DNA of 42,891 bases from Phoronis ovalis (lineage: Eukaryota; Phoronida; Phoronidae), in assembly GCA_028565635.1 (NCBI GenBank), contig JAOXYB010054722.1, positions 1 through 42,891 on the forward strand, in the 5' to 3' direction. The notes beneath the pieces are model-generated. The model was not told the DNA's origin. It ran no database searches and saw only the letters and a list, made by a program, of their open reading frames with translations. A program made the translations under genes and the position numbers. Position 1 is the first letter of the stretch. Each line of letters begins with the position of its first letter. This document shows positions 12,652 through 21,111 of the stretch, piece after piece.

Positions 12652-14990
12652 GGGAAACATAAAGAGAGCCATCTATCGACAAACATTTCACGTGGAAACT
12701 TATTAACAGATTGACGGCATTTCTGGAAATCACCCAGTATACACGGGCGTCTTAATTCTTTTAAAGATTTATGTTTGCTGATGTTGTCTTTAAAATATTT
12801 TAAACACAATACCAATCGTACCTTTTGATGACGCAGGCAATAAACTACATAAAGAGAATTAACTGTTACAAAGGTACCGACACCCGTTATTATGTATTGA
12901 GTGATAATGCAGCGTAAAGGTGGATTTAAAAGTTGACTTAAAACGAATAAATCAATACGTCCCGCAATACATAACAATAACTGACGTATGACGAAGACCA
13001 ACAAAATATATGAGAGCTCAGTATTACTAATTTAAGCTAAATTTAAATTATATGATTAGATTTGAATCATTTCAAAATGCCTGCAAACATACTTTTAACT
13101 CGTACAGTTCAGACATCGTGTACTAGACATGAAACTAAATTGCAAACGTTACGCTTATGTATTATAAAACTTTTATGTGAACCCTATAGTTGATTTCATT
13201 TAATATCCCCCTACTGCAGACAAAAACGACGTGTATGCGTTCTTGTTCATGATGGCATATGTGTTACTAAAAAGCTAAATATACTCATAAACATATTTCC
13301 AGAAGGTAACTCTTTGGTGGTAGAAAAAAAATCTATCTAAGAAAACACAGTAAAAAGAAATGCTTAGCAGGAATCCACATTAAAATGGCAACGTTCTGCA
13401 GTGATGAGTATTTCAAGGAATCTGAAGACAGTGTAACTAGGGAAACAGTTTCAATACTAAATAATCCATCCTCAATAAAATAACACATTTCTACTTAGTA
13501 CTGGCGCATAGCTTGTTACATTAACTAACATAAGATTTGTTAAATTGATTAAAAATTAATCCCTCGTATAAAATAACCTGTCTAAAAATTTAAACATCTG
13601 TTCCCGTTTTAAACTTGTCCATGTGTATTGAGGAAAAAAAATCCATTGTACACACCAACTTCACCTTGAAGGAAAAGATAGACTAAAATAGATGCATTGT
13701 ATAGTATATGTCGAGATTTATAAACAAAAGTTTATGTTTGCAACGTTAAATTTGAAGTAACAGTGCCAGTTGTGGTCTCTAGAATATTATCGTTGCTGAA
13801 TGGTGGTTTCCTCTCATAACAAAAACTAACAACCGGCGGCATATCTCAAAAGCCAATCTATAAGCACCTTTCCTCTTGTCAATAAAAACATTCAGCAGGT
13901 AATTAGAAGTCCTGGATTTGTTGACATGGAATTTTAACCTTTTCAAGCGGGACCTTTGAATTTATCTATTTAAAGTATTACGTTGTAAAAACATGAGAAA
14001 CAGTTAGCGTCTGAGTTTGTAATCTAAACGCCGCGTCAGTTTTAATATATGTCAGCGAGACGGGCCGGATCGGGCCTCTCTGGTTATGATACTGTGTTTG
14101 AGGTCTTTTGGTTCGTGGGAAGCTGGGGATATATACAAGAAAACGGAGTGGAATAAGTCGGGTTCATATCAACAATTATATAGGTAGTTTTCTCAAGTAA
14201 ATCCCTCGGCTTGTGAAAATCCTGTATTCAAAGCAGAAACAGCACGTCCGTATAGATAAGGCTAAACGCAATCATTATAACTCGCTGTTGGGAATGAAAT
14301 AGACCGGTGAAATAGGCCCGGGAAATAGGCCGGAACGCCATAATAACTATTAAATCTAGGGTGCTGTATTTCTCTACTTCGCTTTCTTTAAATTTTAAAA
14401 TTGTTACATTTTAATCTTTGCACCTTATCCGAGATGTGAAATGAGAGTTGGAAACATCAAATTAAGTTAAAATATAAATACTGACATATCCCGATACCAG
14501 TGCAGTAATGGTATAGCCAACAGTGCGTGACTAACAGATTACTAGTTGGTCCTAACAAATCAGCTATGGGATATCATTAACCATATAATAATTTTCAGTT
14601 TGAAACTTAATCCGCAGATACTTTCAGTTAGGCAGTTTAAGCGATCCAGTGGGGAAACAAATTTTAGTGATAAGATTAGTGTCGCACATACTAACATTGC
14701 AAGGGAAATCGTTTTGTTTATGGGAAATGACTATTATGACACGAAGATCCTTTACATCAAATAATGAAAAGGCCTCAATCATGGTGAAGTATTTGAGCTG
14801 CAGCTAATTTATAAACAACGTCGCTTTCAGGTCTCTATCAAAGAACGAAAGTAATTGCTTTAAGTGTGCTATTAATCGAAGAAAAATAGTCCAATTTATA
14901 AGATTTGTGAAGAAATATGGCCTTAATTATCCAACTTCTTTTCCAGAAAATAAAAGAATAATTATTTTCTTTTCCTTGACTGAATCTACC

Positions 14991-15153
14991 TATGCCCGGA
15001 ATGTAATGTCCCCTTTTTAACTCTACCAGTGACCAGTGCGTATTGCACACTCATTCGCTCAATCTTTCATCTTTTTGATTTCTAGCAGCTATAGAGTATT
15101 CTATGAAAAGGTCACTGGTGGGATTAAAAGGTGGACATTACATCCCGGGTATT
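14991..15153. repeat. Inverted repeat, 44-bp arms around a 75-bp loop
   Basis: The left arm (14991-15034) and the right arm (15110-15153) are reverse complements at 36 of 44 positions. They share GGTCACTGGT and GGACATTACAT and end in a CCGGG-containing tip. The 75-bp loop shows no gene. The structure could be a small MITE/foldback remnant or, if transcribed, a long hairpin RNA. I see no target duplication beside the arms. Confidence 0.7.
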
Positions 15154-15587
15154 ACATACGTTGAAAATAATTCCGAGAAGTAATTAAAGTATACTTTAAT
15201 ACTGAAGTACATCCATGTCGCATTAGCTTTTGAATTTTTTCCAACTTGACCTAACCACAATGTTTAAGCCCGCATTTAAGCCTACACCGTTTTTAAATTA
15301 CAAACTGAACTGGAAAAATGTTAAATACTTCGAACAAGGTTCCCCGAAATTACCTCAATTAACAATATAAAATCGAGTTGGCACAAAAATGATGCATAAT
15401 TTTTATAATTTAGATGAAAAAAAAATGTCTGCCCATGAAGTAGCGTACGAACAAATTTACAGAAGGGGGACCATATTCTCCATGAGATTAGACTAGTCGT
15501 AAAATAACCGTTTGCGCCACGTATTTGTATTTCCATGGACACTTAGTCTCTTTCACCGAATGTGATCGTGTGGTGATCCATTTGACT

Positions 15588-15601
15588 GGGGGGGGGGGGG
15601 G
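15588..15601. repeat. Homopolymer run, G14
   Basis: Fourteen consecutive G on the plus strand in otherwise A+T-rich intergenic DNA. Its exact length may be uncertain in the assembly. Confidence 0.9.
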
Positions 15602-17074
15602 ATGCTTCATAGTCATCATTTTTAACAGGTGTCTTAATTATCTCGTTAGAAAACATTAAACATGGTTTAAGACTAATCGTGTGTCTTCCATTCATAAATC
15701 CCTTGAACTATTTAATGAACATATTGAGATCAAAACCAGTTAACATTCACATTTACAAAATAATTAATTTGAAAATAAAAACTAAAAATACCGAAGAATG
15801 AATCACCATACCAGCCAGCGACTTTTTCTTAAATATATGTTTAAAACTTTTAAATTAAAATTTCATTAACGAGTCAGAAATTGATAAGTGGCACACAAAT
15901 AGAAGAAGAACTGAACACGCTGGATAGACCGTAGACGGGCGGATCGGAGATATTTTTGTTAAGGTTTTAAATTCAAAATTCCATTAAAAATATGACGACC
16001 TATCCTTTAACCTGGGATTACTTATCGGATACAATTTTAATGAAATTTCAATACTTAAATTCCTTAAATATATCATGATTCCATGAATACTTTATAGTTC
16101 TATACATAAAAAAACTAAAACTTCATATGACTATGTATAAATATATACTTGGCAGTTCTACTAAAAAATAAGCATATAAGCTACTGCAGAACACAGGTCA
16201 GGTGTTATTTGAACTTCCGCATGTTTTTCTTCCCTTTATTATCAGCTATAATAAAGTTATTGTATTAAGTTTATTCAGCGATGTCTATAAAGTATAAAAT
16301 ACTGATTCACAGCCGATTCATAACACTTTACACAGGAAACTATTCATGTGGGGTAAAACTAATGGAAAACAGGGCCAGGCAGTGCATTTCTTTATCTTTA
16401 CAAGAAATTTGAGATTCTCTTGCCGAGACATTAAAGTTTTATCATACCAATCCCCCGTGTCAGTTTATTTCTGGTACATTTTTATAACCTCATTTGCTAC
16501 TCGCATGTACTGTGTATTTGTTTAGTGTTCGGAACAACAACCGGTGGACTTAACCCATTCACCTACCTTTATGCCAAAGTGAAAATACATAACAGAAAAC
16601 GTAAATCAAAACGGTAAAGTTTTAAATAATGTTAAGACACTGCATGTGCAATTCAACTTGGTCTGGAATTGACTATCATTTATGCCATTGCAATAATATC
16701 CTGAGGGGACTAAGCTAGACAAGGCTTCAGATCGATTTTATCATGCATTATCCCCGGCGTGACCCGATGTGATTAAAAAGTTCATTAGTTCGTAGCCTTA
16801 AAAATTATGGACATTTAGAATTAATATTTTACTATTTTTAGATCACTCAATAGCTTTGAATATTATACTTTTCCTAGACTTATCTCGTACTAAAACTCTT
16901 CAGACATCTCCCGCTGTGTTAACGCGGAATTTCTATCAACGTCTGCAAAAGATGTACAGAATTTCCCGTTTGCCAAACCGACGTTATATAATACGATCTA
17001 CAACAATAATAAAGTCTTCATCTTGCGCTGTGCAGTAACACAATCTTGTCGCAAATAGTGTGATGCACGCAGTG

Positions 17075-17090
17075 CCCCCCCCCCCCCCCC
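17075..17090. repeat. Homopolymer run, C16
   Basis: Sixteen consecutive C on the plus strand, in intergenic DNA downstream of SoxC. Length may be inexact. Confidence 0.9.
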
Positions 17091-17455
17091 ATATTAAATA
17101 GTTTCGTGTCGGATTCCGGAACAGTAGAATGAAGCAGCAACATTTAGCTCTGTCTCCCCGATGTGCATGTTGTCTGTGTCACTGTGATGTATTCGACAGT
17201 AAGGGGAATGATGATATCGCTGTTTCTCTTGCACCTGATATGTTGATATTTTACAACTAAGAACCGATCAAGGATTGTACAGTGGAGCCGGTGAAAACAC
17301 ATTATGGCGAAACAGCGAAAAGCTTACGATTTGTATAAGAATAAACAAAATAGAACAGATTGCTTTTCTGAGAAAATGTTATGTAGATATTATGTAGTTT
17401 AGGGTTGATAAACTTTTCTAGAATTAATACATGGATAGACCACTTCAATTTGTCA

Positions 17456-17518
17456 CGGCTGATGTTATATAAGTCAGGGCTGATGTTATATAAGTCAGGG
17501 CTGATGTTATGTAATTTT
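17456..17518. repeat. Three tandem copies of a 21-bp unit
   Basis: The copies are 17456-17476, 17477-17497 and 17498-17518, with unit GGGCTGATGTTATATAAGTC plus A. The first two differ by one base at the start and the third diverges in its last third. The unit is 7 codons long, so it also reads as a peptide repeat in a plus-strand open frame, but I see no sign that this frame is a gene. Confidence 0.9.
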
Positions 17519-17674
17519 GATAGAAATCTAAGTCAAAGTAGGTCGCCCTCGTTGGCATGTGTAAAATACACTATGATTGAAGTCAATTATGTAGGGAGAG
17601 GAGAATGCAGTTGTATTAGAATACCCTCCATGGGGTTGAATTTTGCGCTAATAAGCTTACAGCAAGCAGCGTGT

Positions 17675-19189
17675 TTTATTCAGAAATAACATAAAGTTGA
17701 CAGGGATTAAGAAATTGTCGCAAAAACTTCCTGGCAGTTTCAACATATTTCTTACAGGTAATGAATGTATTTAACACACCTTTGTGAATTGTTTTGATAA
17801 TGGATAGTCTTGAAAATTTTGTTAAGTTAGTAAACTTCTAAGACTGTTTGGAATGTTGAGTTGTTAAGTTTGTTTTAATAGTATCAACAGTCTAGAAATG
17901 TCGTCTGCTTGTATTCAGGACTTTTAGGTCATTCAAGCATAATTGTATCAAAGGGCAGGTATTTGAATATAAAGCCCTTATTTACCTTTTGTGTTAAATG
18001 TAAATATATAGCCATGTGCTTATCGCATGAGTAATCGTCGCCTATGTATAGTAAGAGAGTAAACCCCAACACCCACAGGTTTAAGTGCTAAATTCATCAG
18101 GTATTTACTGCAAATGGAAACAATGATTTAATCACGGGGGTGTGTATGAGGGTAGGGGCAACAGCAATCAACAGAAAGTTGAATAATCAAACTCGTGGTA
18201 TTGGTTTTGGTTTCAGGAATGGAATAAAAACAGGAAACACTTGAAGATTTAGTTTTTAAATTTTTTACTACAACATTTGAAAACTTTGTACAAGTCGTAG
18301 TATGTAGGAAGTACTAAATCACATGTGGCTCATCTTAGCCAAAATAATAATAATAATAACTTCTTTACAAATAACTTACTGCTTATATTAAATGTTAGTA
18401 GTTTTTATACAAAGTGACAACCACACACATGCATATCAAGCAGAATACTAAATCTGAGTTCTTAGCAGTCTGAGTAGTTGAGGTCCTGACAAAAATCTCA
18501 AAAAACTAATAATCTTGCATCTCTGCAGAAGTATTTAACAGCATTTTATGGTGAGAACGAACAAGCTTTTATGCAAAATTAAAATATAATATAAAATAAC
18601 AATTTTCCTAACAAATTTACAAAAATCTCAACTTTCAATACAAAACTGTACATACAACCTTATAACTTCCTCCATTCATTTCTCATTCATAGAAAACGTA
18701 CAAAATTTACTGGAAATTTTTATCAAAGTTTTTTTCATGGAATTCTTCTAGTATTTATACAAAAAAACAAAGATAGAAGTTTCATATTTTAACAAGCTGT
18801 GCATAAGTACTCACTGGTTTAACACTACCTTAGGTGGGAGAATGAAATTATTAGTTCTATGCATAGTCCAGATGTCAGTGAAAAATACAAAAATCTTGGT
18901 CCTACATCATATAAATATACACAAATATGATACAAAATTAATATTTTATGGTCCACAAATAAATAGTAGTATGATATCTGTACATTACTTGCGACTCTTT
19001 TTATACCAGTAATCATACAATCCTGTATCATGCACTTGGTTTGACCCAAATGTGGCACCAAAAGAGTCACTATCACCGAAATCACAGAGCATGGTTAAGT
19101 CCAGCTGTCCCCATAAACTCCACTTATCACAATCGATATGGTTTCCATCAGCAAGCTGCACCAATAAACTCCATGATTTTATGGAAAGG
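17675..19189 (-). other. Probable SoxC 3' untranslated region, extent uncertain
   Basis: This is the DNA directly downstream of the SoxC stop codon. On the minus strand it is U-rich, with AU-rich stretches such as TATTTATTT near 18957-18965. That fits the long, unstable 3' UTRs usual for SoxC mRNAs. Poly(A) signal candidates on the minus strand are ATTAAA at 18132-18127 and AATAAA at 17680-17675; I cannot decide between them or exclude a shorter form. An (AAT)n microsatellite lies at about 18344-18358. Confidence 0.4.
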
Positions 19190-20139
19190 CTACTGAGCCG
19201 ATACCATCGTTACCATCTCTGTACCTAACCAATCACTCTGAATAATCTCTGCGACTTCAGGTGTTGAATAATCAGGAAATTCAAAATGGGATCCATTTCC
19301 ATTTGTGTTATTCATTTCGAAACTGTAATCATTGTCCATGTATTTACCGATATCAAGATTACCAAGTTCATATTGCCAATTTGCAGGTAATTGTAAAACA
19401 TCAGTCAAGTTATCTAAGTCTGTAAGTGTTGTGACATCCGGATCAGCCTGTTGCTGTTGGCTCATCGGGACGGAATCCTGTGACGTTGACGTGATATGTG
19501 TATATTGCGTCATCTCCTGTTTTAAGTGATAAGTTTCTTGTTCAGGGGATGTAACTGGACTATATGCGTCATCAGAGTAGAAGCTGGCAGATTCTGGCGA
19601 TGCGGCTATATCCGATGGACTAGACGGTACTTTTGCTGGAGGAGTATATTGCTGAGATGATAGAGGCACGTATTGAGAAGCTTTCATCGTTTCCTTGGAT
19701 AGACGCAGTTTCAGCTTGTTTCCGTTATCTAAGAAGTTATTGTTATTATTATTGTTGTTATTATTCAGTACTCCCTGAGAAAGTTTGGAATTATATGAGC
19801 GATTTCGTTGTCTTTCAGTTTTGTTCTTGCTCGGTGCTGTTTTCATAACTTTTCCACTTGATACGCCGTCTTTACCGCCAGTAGGTGCCTTGACCTTCTT
19901 GCGTGGACGATATTTGTAATCGGGATACTCCTGAAGATGTAAAAGCCTGAGACGTTCTGCTTCCTCGACAAAAGGCTGGCGATCTTCATCAGATAGTAAC
20001 TTCCAGCGTTTTCCAAGACGTTTTGAAATTTCAGCATTGTGTAAATCAGGGGTTATTTCTGAAATCTTTCTCCTTTCCATTTGACTCCAAACCATGAAAG
20101 CATTCATTGGCCTCTTGACATGGTTGGTAGCTTTTTTGC
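19190..20139 (-). CDS. SoxC: SoxC transcription factor (Sox4/11/12 type), coding exon 2 with HMG box and activation domain
   Basis: This exon supplies residues 36-351 of a 351-residue nuclear DNA-binding factor. The HMG box (about residues 42-115) starts [19 protein letters not shown], contains [19 protein letters not shown] and ends [13 protein letters not shown], the signature of group C Sox proteins, which bend DNA at ACAAT/ATTGT sites. After it come a Lys/Arg-rich linker (residues 115-155), ten consecutive Asn (161-170), a Ser/Pro-rich middle (about 205-235) and a C-terminal activation domain. [14 protein letters not shown] (321-334) followed by SDWL (337-340) matches the conserved tail of vertebrate Sox4 and Sox11. 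The final residues (MVSAQ) differ from the vertebrate VFTY ending. The acceptor is TTTTACAG before 20139 and the stop is TAG at 19192-19190. SoxC proteins typically act in neuronal and other progenitor differentiation. Confidence 0.96.
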
Positions 20140-20635
20140 CTGTAAAAGATATACATCTATAAATAACACAAGTCACGTAACCATCCTAATAATGAACTTT
20201 GAAATTAAACTGGAAGAAGGCCACTTTTATTTTGATGCCGTGCCATGTTTTGCACGTGTATGCCCTCTGCTGACGAATGAATGAATGAATGAAAATTGAC
20301 ACGGAATTTGTTGAAAAAGTTTCACTAAATATTTGCTTTTAAGTACTACCGGACTTTCGTATGTATTCAAAGATTACATAGCATTCCTGTAAATATGAAA
20401 CCTAAATCGAAAAGTTGATAAAAAATTCAGAATTCAGGGGATTCCCTCAAAATTCAAATCAAAATGGCCGTTGAAATTATATTGATGCTCACGACGGGAA
20501 ACCCCTCGTATAACACAACCTCGTTAATCTGAAGTAATTTCTTAACCTGTATCCGCCAATGTTAAAAGTATAGACAATTTGATGAGACTTATTCCAAATG
20601 CAGTTTTTTCACGAATAACGTAAAATAGAGCTTAC
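20140..20635 (-). other. SoxC intron (496 bp, phase 1)
   Basis: The donor is GTAAGC at 20635 and the acceptor is TTTTACAG ending at 20140. The two halves of the split codon give TGC (Cys36), followed by [14 protein letters not shown], which aligns with the WCK-x4-HIKRPMNAF entry to the HMG box in vertebrate SoxC proteins; this supports the junction. The intron carries a (GAAT)n microsatellite of about 4.5 units at 20275-20293. I see no other feature in it. Confidence 0.9.
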
Positions 20636-20741
20636 ATTGAGTAGCATCGGAATACGGTGTCGAAGTTGTTGGATTGATACTTTGAGATCCAAACATGATG
20701 TCGATGTCCATGTCGTTTCTTTTCGTTGACTGTGGTAGCAT
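20636..20741 (-). CDS. SoxC: SoxC coding exon 1 (N-terminus)
   Basis: It encodes residues 1-35 and the first base of codon 36: MLPQSTKRNDMDIDIMFG, then SQSINPTTSTPYSDATQ. I chose the ATG at 20741 because it is the first ATG after the predicted transcription start, has A at -3 (TAGAATGC), and has an in-frame TGA upstream at 20843-20841 with no ATG in between. The N-terminus before the HMG box is short (about 41 residues). The MLPQ opening resembles the MVQQ start of vertebrate Sox4/Sox11, a weak similarity. An AG immediately before the start (TTTTGTATAG) looks like an acceptor, so a spliced leader cannot be ruled out. Confidence 0.88.
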
Positions 20742-20878
20742 TCTATACAAAACAGCGCCAGTAAAAAAACTAAGCTTTAACACACTAAGTACAAAAATAT
20801 AAGTTGCAACAGCGAAGTAAATTTCGCTCCTGAGCTCACTTCAACACGTTGTGACTCTCTAGAGGAAGACGATAAACT
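20742..20878 (-). other. Predicted SoxC 5' untranslated leader (137 nt)
   Basis: It runs from the predicted initiator A at 20878 to the base before the ATG. It contains no ATG in any frame and one in-frame stop (20843-20841), so scanning ribosomes would reach the chosen start unhindered. Confidence 0.6.
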
Positions 20879-20909
20879 GATTCACCTCAGCTGGAAGATG
20901 CCTTTTATT
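20875..20909 (-). promoter_or_regulatory. SoxC core promoter: TATA-like box and initiator
   Basis: On the minus strand AATAAAAGG (20909-20901) differs from TATAAAAGG by one base. An initiator TCAGTT lies at 20880-20875 with its A at 20878. The first base of the TATA-like box is then at -31, the canonical spacing. The initiator fits YYANWYY. A DPE at +28 is poor (3 of 5), as expected for a TATA-type promoter. Confidence 0.65.
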
Positions 20910-20926
20910 AGCACGCGATGACTCGC

Positions 20927-21016
20927 CACGTGACTCACCAGTTTAGCCAATTAAATTAACCTGCTAGCATTGACCCACCCACTCTCCACTCTGGTTGGAC
21001 AATTTTAGTAGGCGGG
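20927..21016. promoter_or_regulatory. SoxC proximal promoter elements: CACGTG, AP-1, CCAAT, GC box
   Basis: Moving away from the start site there are a palindromic E-box CACGTG (20927-20932) overlapping a perfect AP-1/TRE site TGACTCA (20931-20937), a CCAAT box GCCAAT (20946-20951; about -70) and a GC box GGCGGG (21011-21016; about -135). The CCAAT position is typical of animal promoters. Factor binding is inferred only from consensus matches. Confidence 0.5.
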
Positions 21017-21050
21017 ATTTATTATTGTTAACTTTGAACACAATATAGCT

Positions 21051-21111
21051 ATTCAAGTTACCATTCAAGTTGGCTTTAGGGCTTATCTTGCAAGCTGTCA
21101 GCTGCAGCTGC
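21051..21111. promoter_or_regulatory. Tandem ATTCAAGTT pair and overlapping double CAGCTG E-box
   Basis: ATTCAAGTT occurs twice at 12-bp spacing (21051-21059 and 21063-21071). Further upstream CAGCTGCAGCTG (21099-21110), itself a 12-bp palindrome, holds two E-boxes, and GCAGCTGC (21104-21111) is the form preferred by Ascl-type proneural bHLH proteins. The cluster lies about 175-235 bp upstream of the predicted SoxC start. Confidence 0.45.

Larger units (their letters stand above)
10942..17455. other. Intergenic DNA between the kinase 5' end and the SoxC 3' end
   Basis: I recognise no coding exon here on either strand. The stretch is more CpG-containing than the flanks in places (for example 14035-14080 and 14290-14335, where a 12-13 bp GAAATAGGCCGG-like unit occurs three times). 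The kinase promoter must lie in its left part, but I cannot point to a core promoter. Features listed separately are the X-box at 12638, the inverted repeat at 14991-15153 and the homopolymers at 15588 and 17075. A minus-strand open frame at 12606-13004 starts at TTG and has no recognisable domain. Confidence 0.5.

Noticed and set aside
12606-13004. 132-codon minus-strand open frame
   Set aside because: It begins at TTG, its hydrophobic N-terminal half is what random A+T-rich DNA encodes, and it contains the X-box; no family recognised.
20742-20783. Longer SoxC N-terminus starting at 20783
   Set aside because: The codon there is GTG, not ATG. The first real ATG is at 20741, and an in-frame stop lies upstream at 20843-20841.
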